Assembly: GCA_039636775.1 (NCBI GenBank)
Contig: CP143429.1
Location: 620,001 to 684,000, forward strand
Origin: Micrococcaceae bacterium Sec5.8
GTDB lineage: Bacteria; Actinomycetota; Actinomycetes; Actinomycetales; Micrococcaceae
Length of the DNA: 64,000 nt
Direction: 5' to 3'
Part shown: piece by piece, positions 11,066 through 20,689 of the stretch
Layout: each line of letters begins with the position of its first letter
How positions within the stretch are numbered: position 1 is the stretch's first letter
Program-made: the position numbers and the translations under genes
The notes under the pieces: generated by a model
The model's input: the letters and a program-made list of their open reading frames with translations, nothing else
Database searches by the model: none
What the model was told of the DNA's origin: nothing

Positions 11066-12384
11066 GCGCGGCCGCTGGAACGGTCCCCTTCGAGCAGATA
11101 GTCTCCCCGTCCCTGGACGCGGAACTCGCAGCGTTGGATCCGGAGATTGCCGCGAAAATTGATGCCGAGCTGGCCCGCCAGCGCGACGGCCTGGAGATGA
11201 TCGCCTCGGAGAACCACACCGCGAAGGCCGTGATGCAGGCCCAGGGCTCGGTGCTGACCAACAAGTACGCCGAGGGCTACCCGGGCAAGCGTTACTACGG
11301 CGGCTGCGAACACGTCGACGTGATCGAACAGCTCGCGATCGACCGGGTTAAGGCACTGTTCGGCGCCGAGTACGCCAACGTCCAGCCGCACTCCGGCGCG
11401 CAGGCCAACGCCTCCGTCATGCATGCGCTGATCCGGCCCGGGGACACCATCATGGGCCTGAACCTGGCGCACGGCGGTCACCTCACCCACGGCATGAAGA
11501 TCAACTTCTCCGGCCGGCTGTACAACGTGATCCCGTACCAGGTCCGGGAAGATGACCACCGGATTGACATGGCCGAGGTCGAACGGCTGGCGCAGGAACA
11601 CAAACCGAAGCTGATCGTCGCCGGCTGGTCCGCGTACGCCCGGCAGCTGGACTTCGCTGAATTCCGCCGCATCGCCGACTCCGTGGGTGCCTTCCTCATG
11701 GTGGACATGGCCCACTTCGCCGGGCTGGTGGCCGCAGGGCTGCACCCGTCACCGGTGCCGCACGCGCACGTCACCACCTCCACGACGCACAAGACCCTCG
11801 CCGGTCCGCGCGGCGGCATCATCCTCTCCAACGATGCCGACATCGCCAAGAAGATCAACTCGGCCGTGTTCCCGGGACAGCAGGGCGGCCCGCTGGAGCA
11901 CGTGATCGCCGGCAAGGCGGTGGCGTTCAAAATCGCCGCGTCACCGGAGTTCAAGGAACGCCAGGAACGCGTGCTGGCCGGGGCCCGGATCCTCGCCGAG
12001 CGCCTCATGCAGCCGGACGTCACCGCCAAGGGAATCAACGTGATCTCCGGCGGCACTGACGTGCACCTGGTTCTCGTGGACCTGCGCACCTGCGTGCTGA
12101 ACGGTCAGGAAGCCGAGGACCGCCTCGCGGAAATCGACATCACCGTCAACCGCAACGCCGTGCCGTTCGACCCCCGCCCGCCGATGGTCACCTCGGGGCT
12201 GCGGATCGGAACCCCGGCTTTGGCCACCCGCGGGTTCGGCGAGGCCGCCTTCGCCGAAGTCGCGGACATCATCGCTGAGGCGTTGATCGCCGACGCCGGC
12301 GCGGACCTCTCCGCACTGCGCGGCAGAGTCGAGGCTCTCGCCGCCGCCCACCCGCTCTACCCCTCGGTAGCCAACCTCGGCTGA
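11062..12384 (+). CDS. glyA: serine hydroxymethyltransferase
   Basis: A 440-residue PLP enzyme that converts glycine plus methylene-THF to serine. The PLP lysine is in '[13 protein letters not shown]'; '[30 protein letters not shown]' is the family signature near residue 50. The GTG start overlaps the gcvH stop by 4 nt. Within this operon it consumes the methylene-THF made by GcvPTH, so two glycines give one serine. Confidence 0.96.
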   Translation: MSAAAGTVPFEQIVSPSLDAELAALDPEIAAKIDAELARQRDGLEMIASENHTAKAVMQAQGSVLTNKYAEGYPGKRYYGGCEHVDVIEQLAIDRVKALFGAEYANVQPHSGAQANASVMHALIRPGDTIMGLNLAHGGHLTHGMKINFSGRLYNVIPYQVREDDHRIDMAEVERLAQEHKPKLIVAGWSAYARQLDFAEFRRIADSVGAFLMVDMAHFAGLVAAGLHPSPVPHAHVTTSTTHKTLAGPRGGIILSNDADIAKKINSAVFPGQQGGPLEHVIAGKAVAFKIAASPEFKERQERVLAGARILAERLMQPDVTAKGINVISGGTDVHLVLVDLRTCVLNGQEAEDRLAEIDITVNRNAVPFDPRPPMVTSGLRIGTPALATRGFGEAAFAEVADIIAEALIADAGADLSALRGRVEALAAAHPLYPSVANLG

Positions 12385-12390
12385 CTGCCT

Positions 12391-12423
12391 CCGGAGCCGG
12401 ACCCCCTTTCGGGTTGGCTCCGG
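12391..12423 (+). terminator. hairpin terminator after glyA
   Basis: The 8-bp stem ccggagcc/ggctccgg lies 6 nt past the glyA stop, with a C-rich loop ending in TTTCGGG. A short CTTTTC follows at about 12438. It probably separates the gcv operon from sdaA, at least partly. Confidence 0.65.
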
Positions 12424-12458
12424 GCCCGGCGGACCGGACTTTTCATGCGTGCTACTCC

Positions 12459-12567
12459 CCACCGGCACCCTAGCCTCGCAAGCTCGGCCAGGGAACCCTG
12501 CCGGCGTGGGCGCTCGCCACCGGCACCCTAGCCTCGCAAGCTCGGCCGGGGAACCCTGCCGGCGTGG
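12459..12567. repeat. two near-identical 51-bp direct repeats, period 58 bp, between glyA and sdaA
   Basis: Copies at 12459-12509 and 12517-12567 differ at one position. Each contains CCGGCA ... TGCCGG ends and an inner CAGGG/CCCTG-type hairpin, so each can fold. They lie between the glyA terminator and the sdaA ribosome-binding site. This looks like a duplicated extragenic palindromic element or a recent tandem duplication. Confidence 0.85.
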
Positions 12568-12673
12568 CCCCTCGCGTAGACGCAACGCTCTCGAAACGTC
12601 CGGCTCCGCCGGCCCCCCGTGCACACGTCCGGACTCATCCGTCCGGACAGCATTCATTTAGTTAGGAACCACC

Positions 12674-14086
12674 ATGGCAGTCGGCGTGTTTGATCTCTTC
12701 TCTATCGGTATCGGGCCTTCGAGTTCGCATACTGTGGGGCCGATGCGGGCTGCCGCCGTGTTTGCGGGCGAGCTCAAGGATTCCGGTGTCTTGGAACGCG
12801 TCGCCGGGTTGCGCGTGGACCTTTACGGGTCCCTTGCCGCGACCGGGCACGGCCATGGCACCATGACCGCCATCCTGCTCGGCCTGGAGGGGTTTCATCC
12901 GGAACTGATCCTGCCCGACGAAGTTGAGGAACGCCTCGCGGCCATCGACGCGACGGGCACCCTCCGGCTGGCAGGATCGACGCCGTTGCCCTACGCGGTG
13001 AAGGACATGGTCCTGCGCCCGCTGACCATCCTGCCGCGACACACCAACGGCATGACCTTCACTGTCTCCGGCGCCGACGGCCAGGTCCTGCACAGCGCGA
13101 CGTTCTTCTCCGTCGGCGGCGGCTTCATTGTCCGCGAGGGTGAGGAGGACGCCGCGCTCAAAGAACTCGACGAATCCAAAAAGGAACTGCCCCTGCCGTT
13201 CCGCACCGCCGCGGAACTGCTGGGCCACTGCCAGTCCGAGGGTTTCTCAATCGGCGAGATCATGTTCATTAATGAGCGCGCCGCCCGGACCGAAGAAGAG
13301 ATCCGTGCGGGGCTCCTGCACATTTATTCGGTGATGGAAGGCTGCGTCGAGGTCAGCCTCAAGCGCGAGGGCCTGCTGCCGGGCGGGCTCAAAGTCCGCC
13401 GCCGGGCCCCTGACTGGCACGAACGCCTCCTGAAGGAAAACCCCGGCGAGGACCCGGGTTACCGGGACCCGAAGTACTGGCAGGAGTGGGTTAACCTGAT
13501 CGCCCTGGCCGTGAACGAGGAAAACGCCTCGGGCGGACGTGTTGTCACCGCCCCGACCAACGGCGCCGCCGGCATCATCCCCGCCGTGCTGTATTACGCC
13601 CTGCATTTCGCCCCCGGCATGGACAAAGCCAGCCAGGCCGACCGCGACGACGTGGTGGTCAAGTTCCTGCTCACTGCCGGGGCCATCGGGGTGCTCTACA
13701 AGGAGCAGGCCTCGATCTCCGGAGCCGAGGTGGGCTGCCAGGGCGAGGTGGGCTCGGCGTCGTCGATGGCCGCCGCCGGCCTGGCCGAAGTTCTGGGCGG
13801 AACACCCCAGCAGGTGGAAAACGCCGCCGAAATCGCGATGGAGCACAACCTCGGCCTGACCTGCGACCCGATCGGCGGGCTCGTTCAGATTCCCTGCATC
13901 GAACGAAACGCCATCGCCGCGGCCAAGGCGATTAACGCCGCCAAGATGGCCCTGTGGGGCGACGGCACGCACCGGGTCTCCCTCGACGAGGTCATCGTCA
14001 CGATGCGCGAAACCGGCAAGGACATGAGCTCCAAATACAAGGAGACCGCCATGGGCGGGCTCGCTGTTAACGTCGTGGAGTGCTGA
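12674..14086 (+). CDS. sdaA: L-serine ammonia-lyase (iron-sulfur type, single chain)
   Basis: A 470-residue enzyme that deaminates L-serine to pyruvate and ammonia. It begins '[22 protein letters not shown]', the signature of the beta domain, and the C-terminal catalytic half holds the Fe-S cysteines in '[20 protein letters not shown]' and '[13 protein letters not shown]'. Alpha and beta domains are fused, as in E. coli. It follows the gcv-glyA operon by 289 nt and should drain serine made from glycine into central metabolism. It converges with tspO, with 1 nt between the stops. Confidence 0.96.
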   Translation: MAVGVFDLFSIGIGPSSSHTVGPMRAAAVFAGELKDSGVLERVAGLRVDLYGSLAATGHGHGTMTAILLGLEGFHPELILPDEVEERLAAIDATGTLRLAGSTPLPYAVKDMVLRPLTILPRHTNGMTFTVSGADGQVLHSATFFSVGGGFIVREGEEDAALKELDESKKELPLPFRTAAELLGHCQSEGFSIGEIMFINERAARTEEEIRAGLLHIYSVMEGCVEVSLKREGLLPGGLKVRRRAPDWHERLLKENPGEDPGYRDPKYWQEWVNLIALAVNEENASGGRVVTAPTNGAAGIIPAVLYYALHFAPGMDKASQADRDDVVVKFLLTAGAIGVLYKEQASISGAEVGCQGEVGSASSMAAAGLAEVLGGTPQQVENAAEIAMEHNLGLTCDPIGGLVQIPCIERNAIAAAKAINAAKMALWGDGTHRVSLDEVIVTMRETGKDMSSKYKETAMGGLAVNVVEC

Positions 14087-14087
14087 G

Positions 14088-14642
14088 TCAGTTGTTCAAG
14101 GCCGCCCACAGGTTCAGTGACGAAGCGAAAACCACCCACGCCAGGTAGGGAAGCAGCAACAGCCCGGCCGTCCGGCTGATCGGCCCGAAATGCAGCACGG
14201 TCACCGTTATGGCCACCGCCAGGGCGGCGATGACGCCGAAAGCGAGCCAGAGAGCCGGGGTGCCGAGCACGGGATACAGGCCGAAGAAAGCAGGCGTCCA
14301 CAGCAGATTCAGCGCGAGCTGGACGCCATAGACGGTCAGGGCGGCTCGTGCCGTTTTCTTCCCGCTCCGCCACACCAGCCAGCCGGCCGTTGCCATCGCA
14401 ATGTAGAGAACCGTCCAGACCGGGCCGAACAACCAGTTCGGCGGCGACCACGGAGCCTTGTTTGCGGTGGCATACCAGCCGTTGACGTTGTCAGCGGTGG
14501 CAAGCCCGCCGAGTCCCGCCACCAAGGCGGAAGCCGCGAGGAAGAGAAGGAGTCCCAGCAGCTGGGCGCCCCCTGCGCGCTTGCGGGGCTCCCGGTCGTG
14601 GCTCGCGGGTCCGGTGGCCAGTGGTTGCTGATCGGAGGGCAT
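14088..14642 (-). CDS. tspO: TspO/MBR family tryptophan-rich sensory protein
   Basis: A 184-residue membrane protein with five hydrophobic helices and the TspO hallmark 'APWSPPNWLFGPVWTVLY', followed by 'NLLWTPAFFG' and a last helix 'YLAWVVFASSLNLW'. TspO proteins bind porphyrins and are linked to stress and tetrapyrrole handling. An N-terminal extension of about 25 polar residues precedes helix 1. Monocistronic, facing sdaA. Confidence 0.92.
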   Translation of the reverse strand: MPSDQQPLATGPASHDREPRKRAGGAQLLGLLLFLAASALVAGLGGLATADNVNGWYATANKAPWSPPNWLFGPVWTVLYIAMATAGWLVWRSGKKTARAALTVYGVQLALNLLWTPAFFGLYPVLGTPALWLAFGVIAALAVAITVTVLHFGPISRTAGLLLLPYLAWVVFASSLNLWAALNN

Positions 14643-14741
14643 ACTTCCAGCGTAGCGGTCCGTTCCGGCCCGGAGCGAGGGGCCGGGCGGATAGACTTAA
14701 CGCTGCATGTCCGCATGCCGCCGACGCTCGTACCGCAATGA

Positions 14742-15830
14742 TTGGATGCCGCACCCTTGCGCGAATTCACTGCCCGCTTTGCCTCTGCCGAAGAGATCGC
14801 CAACTGGGACGCCCACGTCACTGCGAATCCCAATGGCGGCAATCTCCTGCAGTCGGAGGCTTTTGCCGAGGTCAAGCAGCACTTCGGCTGGAAGCCCCGG
14901 CACCTCGTATACGAAACCGCCGATTACACGAGCTACAACCTCGTTCTGGAAAAGTCCATTCCGCTGCTCGGCAAACTCTGGTACCTGATCAAGGGTCCTG
15001 ACGTGGCGTCCGTCGAGGACATCCCCGGCATCGCCGCCGCCAACGCCGAGTTCGTCAAGCGTGCCCGGCTGGGCGTCTTCGCCGTCAAGATCGAGCCCGA
15101 CATCGTGCTCACCGACACGGCCCGGCGGGTGCTCGAGGCTGCCGGCCTGGTTAAGACCCACAACCTGCAGCCCAACGACTCGACGGCCCTGCTGGACATT
15201 TCCCCGGATGAGAACCAACTGCTGCGCAACCTGCATTCGCGCGGCCGCAACGCCGTCCGGCGCGCGATCCGCGAAAGCGTGGAGGTCCACAACGCGGCAC
15301 CCACCGAAGAGAATTTCCGGGCCATGTATGCGCTGATGACCAACACTGTGGAGGCCAAGTCGCAGGTGCGGGTCCGCGAATACGGGTACTACCGGCAGTT
15401 CTGGACCAACTTCATCAACCGCGGCCAGGGACGGCTGCTGTTCGTCTATGAGAACGGCGAGCCCTCAGTGGGCGCCTTCGTCATCAACTACGGCCGCAAG
15501 GGCACCTACAAAGACGGCGGCTCACTGCAAAAGCGCAACCAGTACGGCGACTCGCACCTGGTGCAGTGGACGGCCATCGGCCAGTTCAAGGACCTCGGCT
15601 GCACGGAATACGATTTCTGCGGCACGCCCCCCAGCGACCAGCTGAAGGACACGTCCAACCCGTTCCACGGCCTGGGCCTGTTCAAAACCAGTTTCAGCAA
15701 GACCGTGACGGACTTTGTGGGCTGCTATGACCAAGTGCTCAGCCCGCTGAAGTACAAGGCGTGGATGGCCGCGGGAGAGCGCGTAGCCCGCCAGCTCTAC
15801 ACCCGCCGCACGGGCCGGCAGTTCTACTAA
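14742..15830 (+). CDS. FemAB/FemX-type aminoacyltransferase (peptidoglycan bridge formation)
   Basis: A 362-residue protein of the FemX/FemAB family, with two GNAT-like halves: 'NGGNLLQSEAFAEVKQHFGWKP' at the N-terminus and 'RLLFVYENGEPSVGAFVINYGRKGTYKDGGS' plus 'YDFCGTPP' at the C-terminus. The family uses aminoacyl-tRNA to add cross-bridge residues to lipid II. Arthrobacter relatives have A3-alpha type peptidoglycan with an interpeptide bridge, which fits. The start appears to be a TTG at 14742; no in-frame ATG or GTG lies near it. Followed 32 nt later by the ThrE-like gene. Confidence 0.88.
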   Translation: MDAAPLREFTARFASAEEIANWDAHVTANPNGGNLLQSEAFAEVKQHFGWKPRHLVYETADYTSYNLVLEKSIPLLGKLWYLIKGPDVASVEDIPGIAAANAEFVKRARLGVFAVKIEPDIVLTDTARRVLEAAGLVKTHNLQPNDSTALLDISPDENQLLRNLHSRGRNAVRRAIRESVEVHNAAPTEENFRAMYALMTNTVEAKSQVRVREYGYYRQFWTNFINRGQGRLLFVYENGEPSVGAFVINYGRKGTYKDGGSLQKRNQYGDSHLVQWTAIGQFKDLGCTEYDFCGTPPSDQLKDTSNPFHGLGLFKTSFSKTVTDFVGCYDQVLSPLKYKAWMAAGERVARQLYTRRTGRQFY

Positions 15831-15862
15831 ACCGGCTGCCAGGACAAGCGAGGACGCCGGAA

Positions 15863-17359
15863 ATGACCAAGGAAACCGACGGCCGCCAAAGGCCGCGCAC
15901 AGACGGACTGCCCAAGACGGCGCCGATGTCTCCCACCCAGGTGCGCCAGGACGCCGCCGCGAAGCGGATGCTGCGCCGGCTGGTGCAGGGGGAGAACCCG
16001 CCCACCGCGCCGATGAGCATCGTGGACCGCCTCGCCGGCAGCCCGTATGCCAACCCGATGATTCAGGTGGGCGGAGTGGACACCTCCGCCCGAAAGACCA
16101 TCGACTTTGCGCTGCATCTGGCGGAGTCGATGTTCCGGTATGGCGCCGGCGCCCTCGAAGTGGAAACGAGCATCATCGCCATTACCGCGGCGCTCGGCCT
16201 GAAGAACATCGAAGTGGACATCACCAACCAGTCGGTAGCCATCAACTACGCGCCCAAGGACCAGACACCGATCACGCTGTTGCGGGTGGTCCGGTCCTGG
16301 ACCAACAACTACGCCGGTCTGTCACAAGTCCACCAGCTGGTGACGGAAATAGTAACCGGCGGGGTAGGCCGGGACGAGGCCGTGCGCCGGTTGGAGGAGA
16401 TCACCCACCGCGCCAAGCCGTTCCCGCGCTGGATGGTCACGGTGGCGTTCGGGGTGTTCTCCGCCGCGTTCGTTGGAGTGCTCGGCGGAGGACCGGGCGC
16501 CTCCGCGGTGGCTTTCCTGTCCAACCTGCTCGTAAGCCTCCTGGCCCGGCAGCTGAGCCGCTGGCGTACCCCGGACTTCTTCATCACGGCATCCTGCTCG
16601 TTCCTGGTGACCTTCATCGCCCTGCTGCTGGGACGCTTCGGCGGTCCGGTAGGAATTCAGATCGCCCCCGAGATCGTGGTGGTGGGCGGGATCCTGCTGC
16701 TCCTGCCGACCGGCCGGCTCGTGTCCGCTGTGCAGGATGCTATCAACGGCTTCCCCGTCACCGCCGCCGGCCGCTTCCTCTCCACCATGCTCACGTTTGG
16801 TGCGCTGGTCGCCGGCATCGCCGTGGGGTTCGTGGTGGGAGACACGGTGGGAATGGAGGCCATCGACGTCAGTAAAACATTCCCCCCGGCGTATGAGTTC
16901 TGGGTGGTGGTGGTCCTGATCGCCATCGCGGTGCTGATGATCGGCATTACCGAACAAACCGGCTGGACCCTGCTGCTGCCGACAGCGGCCATTGGAGTGA
17001 TCGGCTACCTGGTGATGATTTGGGGAGAAGCGTTCGGCATCGGGCCGCGCTTCTCACCTGCGCTGGCAGCGGTTGTCATCGGGCTCCTGGCCCGGGTGGT
17101 GGCGCTGCGGATGGGGGCCCCGCAACTCGTGGTGGCCGTTCCGGCCGCCCTGATTCTGCTGCCCGGCCTCACTATATTCCGGTCCATGTACGTATTGACC
17201 GTCGAGGAGTCGGACAATCTGCTGGGCGTCGGCGGCATGATCAACGCCGGGGCCATCGTGCTGGGCGTCGCCGCGGGCATTGTCCTCGGGGATACACTCG
17301 CCCGGCCGGCGACCAGCGGCCTCGCCAGCAACGAACGGCGCCGGGCGCGGCGCCGGTAA
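15863..17359 (+). CDS. ThrE-type threonine/serine exporter
   Basis: A 498-residue protein. A soluble N-terminal domain (about residues 60-220, with 'FALHLAESMFRYGAGALEVETSI') matches the ThrE N-domain and is followed by about ten hydrophobic helices. Corynebacterium ThrE exports threonine and serine by proton antiport. The preferred ATG at 15863 has a GGA upstream; the frame is open further upstream, but that part overlaps the femX-like gene. It may share a transcript with that gene. A role in relieving excess serine, given sdaA nearby, is inferred. Confidence 0.88.
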   Translation: MTKETDGRQRPRTDGLPKTAPMSPTQVRQDAAAKRMLRRLVQGENPPTAPMSIVDRLAGSPYANPMIQVGGVDTSARKTIDFALHLAESMFRYGAGALEVETSIIAITAALGLKNIEVDITNQSVAINYAPKDQTPITLLRVVRSWTNNYAGLSQVHQLVTEIVTGGVGRDEAVRRLEEITHRAKPFPRWMVTVAFGVFSAAFVGVLGGGPGASAVAFLSNLLVSLLARQLSRWRTPDFFITASCSFLVTFIALLLGRFGGPVGIQIAPEIVVVGGILLLLPTGRLVSAVQDAINGFPVTAAGRFLSTMLTFGALVAGIAVGFVVGDTVGMEAIDVSKTFPPAYEFWVVVVLIAIAVLMIGITEQTGWTLLLPTAAIGVIGYLVMIWGEAFGIGPRFSPALAAVVIGLLARVVALRMGAPQLVVAVPAALILLPGLTIFRSMYVLTVEESDNLLGVGGMINAGAIVLGVAAGIVLGDTLARPATSGLASNERRRARRR

Positions 17360-17483
17360 GTCTGCCCTGCACCCTGCGCCGCCGGGTTTCCCCACCTGTG
17401 CCGGGCCCCCACGTCGTGGCGGGCCGCCGGGCCGGTGAGCCCCGGCGTCGTGATGGTGAAGGTGGGAAGACTCCGCGGGGTTG

Positions 17484-18323
17484 CTAGATCACACCGATGG
17501 GGAGCTTCTTCTCGGCCTGGAAATCATCCTCCACCCGTCCCTTTGCCCAATACCCGGACAAGGAGACCTGTGAGCGCTCCAGCCCGCGCCGGGTGAACAG
17601 AACCTCCCGCAGCTTCTTCATGTAGCCGCGCTCCCCGTGCGCAAAAACCTGTACCCGGCCCTCCAGCCAGACTGCCTCGCGCACAGCGTTGACCAGGAGT
17701 TCGCTGGCGCCGGCGGGCACACCGCCGCGCAGGAGCCAGTGCAGGCCCACGCCGGCCGGCGCGGCGATAGCCTGCATGTCGGCCTGGCTGTCCACTTCGA
17801 GGAAGGCGAGGCCCCGGGCGGCCGATGGCAATGATTCGATCGCGGCGCTGATCGCCGGCAGGGCGGATTCATCGCCCGCAAACAAGTGCCAGTCCGCGGC
17901 CGGGTCCGGGTTGTAGCCGCCGCCGGGGCCCGTAAAAATGAGGTCATCGCCGGGCTGCGCGGTTGCGGCCCAGGGGCCGGCAAGGCCGTCATCGCCATGG
18001 ATCACGAAGTCGATGGCAAGTTCGCCGGCTGCCTCGTTGACCCAGCGGACCGTGTATGTGCGGGTATACGGCCACTGGTCGCGCGGCATGGTCTCCCGGA
18101 TCTGCCAAAGGTCCAGTGGTTCCGGATAGCTGATTCCCGGCTGGGGGAAGACGATCTTGACGTAGCGGTCCACGAAGCCGTTATTCATGTAGCCGGCAAA
18201 GCCCGGGCCGCCGGCAATGATCCGGACCATGTGGGGTGAGAGCTGGTCGCGGCGCAGTACGGTGAGGTTGGTCTGCGGGCGCACCTTCCGGGTGGCCGAG
18301 GTGGCAGCGGGGACTGAAGTCAT
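17484..18323 (-). CDS. siderophore-interacting protein (ViuB/SIP family flavin reductase)
   Basis: A 279-residue protein with a FAD-binding barrel carrying 'RTYTVR' and a C-terminal NAD(P)H-binding-like domain with 'LFAGDESALPAISAAIE', the SIP signature. SIP enzymes reduce ferric siderophores in the cytosol to release iron. The start ATG lies next to a GGCTAGGCTTAGG sequence that loosely resembles a DtxR box. No siderophore transporter or biosynthesis gene is adjacent. Ung lies 34 nt upstream on the same strand. Confidence 0.9.
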   Translation of the reverse strand: MTSVPAATSATRKVRPQTNLTVLRRDQLSPHMVRIIAGGPGFAGYMNNGFVDRYVKIVFPQPGISYPEPLDLWQIRETMPRDQWPYTRTYTVRWVNEAAGELAIDFVIHGDDGLAGPWAATAQPGDDLIFTGPGGGYNPDPAADWHLFAGDESALPAISAAIESLPSAARGLAFLEVDSQADMQAIAAPAGVGLHWLLRGGVPAGASELLVNAVREAVWLEGRVQVFAHGERGYMKKLREVLFTRRGLERSQVSLSGYWAKGRVEDDFQAEKKLPIGVI

Positions 18324-18357
18324 GGCCTAAGCCTAGCCAACGCGGCAGCGCGTGGCC

Positions 18358-19158
18358 CTACGACGAAGGGGGCCCGGGCAGCGGCGGCAGCTGCCAATCC
18401 ACGGTGCCGCCGCCTTGTTCCTGGAGCAGTTTGTTGGCTTCGCTGAACGGCCGGGAACCGAAAAACCCCCGCGAGGCTGAGAGCGGGCTCGGATGGGCGC
18501 TCGCGATCACCGGCGCGGTTCCCAGCAGCGGCCGGACACTCTCCGCGTCCTTTCCCCACAAAATGGCCACCAGGGGTGCGGCGGAACCGTCGGTGGTGAC
18601 CCGGTTTGCGACGGCGCTGATCGCCGTCGCGGTGATGACCTCCCAGCCTTTGTTCCGGTGCGAACCGGCGTTGCCCGCCCGGACGCTGAGGACCCTGTTA
18701 AGCAGCAGCACACCCTGGTCCGTCCAGGCACTGAGGTCCCCATGCCTGCGTGCCGGCAGTCCCAGGTCGGCGTCGAGCTCCTTGAAGATATTGGTGAGGC
18801 TGCGCGGGATGGGCCGGGTGGCGCCGTCCACGGCGAAGGACAGGCCGACGGCGTGGCCGGGGGTGGGATACGGGTCCTGGCCGACAATGAGTACCCGGAT
18901 GCCCGCCAACGGCTGGCGGAAAGCCCGCAGCACCTTCGACGCTGCAGGGAGGACCTCGTGACCCCCGGTGGTTTCCCGGGCCAGAAACGCCAGCACGTCG
19001 CGCAACTGGCCCTCGACCGGAGCCAGCGCGGCGGCCCAGTCGGCGGCAACAAGTTCCTCCAGCGGCTGGCGTGCCAGGCTGGCGAAGCCGGCCGCCGCGC
19101 CCGGCGCGGGCTCCAGCTCAAAAAGGGCGGCGGGGTCAGCGGGATCGGTGATAGGCAC
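18358..19158 (-). CDS. ung: uracil-DNA glycosylase, family 1
   Basis: A 266-residue base-excision repair enzyme that removes uracil from DNA. The water-activating Asp is in '[16 protein letters not shown]' and the catalytic His is in '[15 protein letters not shown]'. The frame is open to 19401, but the conserved region starts after the GTG ending at 19158, which is taken as the start; the upstream extension would run antisense through the DUF3263 gene. It may be cotranscribed with the downstream SIP gene. Confidence 0.93.
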   Translation of the reverse strand: MPITDPADPAALFELEPAPGAAAGFASLARQPLEELVAADWAAALAPVEGQLRDVLAFLARETTGGHEVLPAASKVLRAFRQPLAGIRVLIVGQDPYPTPGHAVGLSFAVDGATRPIPRSLTNIFKELDADLGLPARRHGDLSAWTDQGVLLLNRVLSVRAGNAGSHRNKGWEVITATAISAVANRVTTDGSAAPLVAILWGKDAESVRPLLGTAPVIASAHPSPLSASRGFFGSRPFSEANKLLQEQGGGTVDWQLPPLPGPPSS

Positions 19159-19252
19159 AGGCCCATTCTCGCAGGACGCGCAAATGACAACCCTGTTATT
19201 CGCCCGTAACATGGAAAAAGACTTTTCAGCCGAGCCAGCCAGGGAGTGTGTC

Positions 19253-19570
19253 ATGGCCGAACAAGCGCAAGAGCACCTGTCGACGGCGGGATCGCCTGCC
19301 GAAAGCGCCAGCGCCGAGTCGCCGCTGAGCAGCCGGGACCAGCAGATGCTGGCTCTGGAACGGCAATGGTGGAAGTACGCCGGCGCCAAGGAGCAAGCCA
19401 TCCGGGAGCTCTTCGACCTCTCGGCGACGCACTATTATCAAATCCTCAATGCCCTCATCGACACCGAGGATGCCCTGGCCCACGATCCCATGTTGGTTAA
19501 GAGATTGCGTAGACTACGTACGTCACGCCAGCGGGCCCGCACCGCCCGCCGCCTCGGCTCGGACGCCTAA
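19253..19570 (+). CDS. DUF3263 domain protein
   Basis: A 105-residue protein with '[46 protein letters not shown]', the DUF3263 signature, followed by a basic C-terminus '[17 protein letters not shown]'. The pattern suggests a small DNA-binding protein with an HTH-like core, but its function is unknown. The ATG at 19253 has AGGGAG upstream. In mycobacteria this family (Rv0430) also precedes a LytR_C protein, as here. Confidence 0.85.
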   Translation: MAEQAQEHLSTAGSPAESASAESPLSSRDQQMLALERQWWKYAGAKEQAIRELFDLSATHYYQILNALIDTEDALAHDPMLVKRLRRLRTSRQRARTARRLGSDA

Positions 19571-19646
19571 CAGCGCCGCTACATCTTGCGGGTTCGTGCA
19601 GCGATGCCGGCGTGGTAACCCCGTCAGAAATCAGCAAGGACCTCGT

Positions 19647-20321
19647 GTGACCATGACCAAATACGCTCGCGATGAATTCGATCGGGTCCCGGAGACTTCC
19701 GCACGCCAGGGTGTGCACCGGACAGCTGCCGAAATCCGCCGCCGACGCCGTCTGGGTCCGGTCCTGACTGCCGGCGCCGCGGCCCTCGCCGTTGGTGTGC
19801 TGGCCTTCCTGTTCCTCCCGCATCCCGGTCTGTCCTCCACCGGACAGACTCCGGCAGCTCCCGGCAGCAGTTCGGTGGCGTCGCCTGCACCGGCGGCGGC
19901 CGGCGGGCCTTCGGCCAGCCAGGCGGCCAGCGGAACGCCGTCCGCGCCCGCTCCGACCTCCTCCGCTCCGACCTCCTCAGCTCCGACCTCTTCAGCTCCG
20001 ACCTCCTCAGCTCCGACCTCCTCAGCTCCGCCGGATGATGCCCCCGTGGACAAGACCCAGCCGGTGGCCGTGTTCAATGGCTCCGTTACGGCCGGGCTGG
20101 CAACGCGGGTGGGCGCTACGGTATCCGCCGACGGCTGGACCCTCGGAGCGTTGGGAAACTGGGGCGGCGCCCCTCAACAGGCCTCGGTGATCTTCTACAG
20201 CGGCGCTGCGCAAAAGGGCAACGCCGAAGCGCTCGGCCAGCTCCTGGGCATCCCGAGCGTCGTGGACTCGGCGGAGTTCGAGGTGCCGCTCGTCGTGGTC
20301 CTCGCGCCTGGTTTCCGGTAA
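19647..20321 (+). CDS. VirR-like membrane protein with LytR C-terminal domain
   Basis: A 224-residue protein: a basic N-terminus, one transmembrane helix at about residues 39-58 ('LTAGAAALAVGVLAFLFL'), a Pro/Ser/Ala/Thr-rich linker with a repeated APTSS unit, and a LytR_C domain ('VAVFNGSVTAGLATRVGATVSADGW'). The layout and the DUF3263 neighbour match mycobacterial VirR (Rv0431), which affects vesicle release and works with LCP cell-wall ligases. The GTG at 19647 has AAGGA at 6-nt spacing; the ATG at 19653 is also possible. The APTSS linker is encoded by a 15-bp tandem repeat at about 19958-20030. Confidence 0.8.
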   Translation: MTMTKYARDEFDRVPETSARQGVHRTAAEIRRRRRLGPVLTAGAAALAVGVLAFLFLPHPGLSSTGQTPAAPGSSSVASPAPAAAGGPSASQAASGTPSAPAPTSSAPTSSAPTSSAPTSSAPTSSAPPDDAPVDKTQPVAVFNGSVTAGLATRVGATVSADGWTLGALGNWGGAPQQASVIFYSGAAQKGNAEALGQLLGIPSVVDSAEFEVPLVVVLAPGFR

Positions 20322-20482
20322 GTCATTTCGGTTACGCCTGAATAACTATTACCGGCCGGACCGGCCCGCCATCCCGCGCCGCGCACGGTGGCTGCGGGTA
20401 CAGTGTTCGCGGACTTCTTTTTGCATTCCGCGGCCCACATTGCGGTGGGGCGCCCGCACAGCCGACTGAAAGTGGAAAAGCC

Positions 20483-20689
20483 ATGGCATTGGGAACCGTC
20501 AAATGGTTTAACGCCGAGAAGGGCTACGGTTTCATCACCGTGGACAGCTCCGGAGCCGACGTCTTCGTGCATTGGTCCGCCATCGCGGGGGACGGCTACC
20601 GCGCCCTGGACGAGGGCCAGCGCGTGGAACTCGAGATCGGCGAGGGCGAAAAGGGCCCGCAGGCCGAAAGTGTCCGGCCCGCCCCGTGA
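20483..20689 (+). CDS. cold-shock domain protein (CspA family)
   Basis: A 68-residue OB-fold RNA chaperone with RNP1 'KGYGFI' and RNP2 'VFVHWSAI' and the start '[14 protein letters not shown]'. It binds single-stranded nucleic acids and melts RNA structure. The 161-nt leader is long enough for the cold-induced UTR typical of the family. Its TGA overlaps the GTG of the next gene by 4 nt, an unusual coupling for a csp gene. Confidence 0.95.
   Translation: MALGTVKWFNAEKGYGFITVDSSGADVFVHWSAIAGDGYRALDEGQRVELEIGEGEKGPQAESVRPAP

Noticed and set aside
12459..12567. A minimal CRISPR array
   Set aside because: Only two copies, 51 bp long with a 7-bp gap, and no cas genes; the units are self-complementary.
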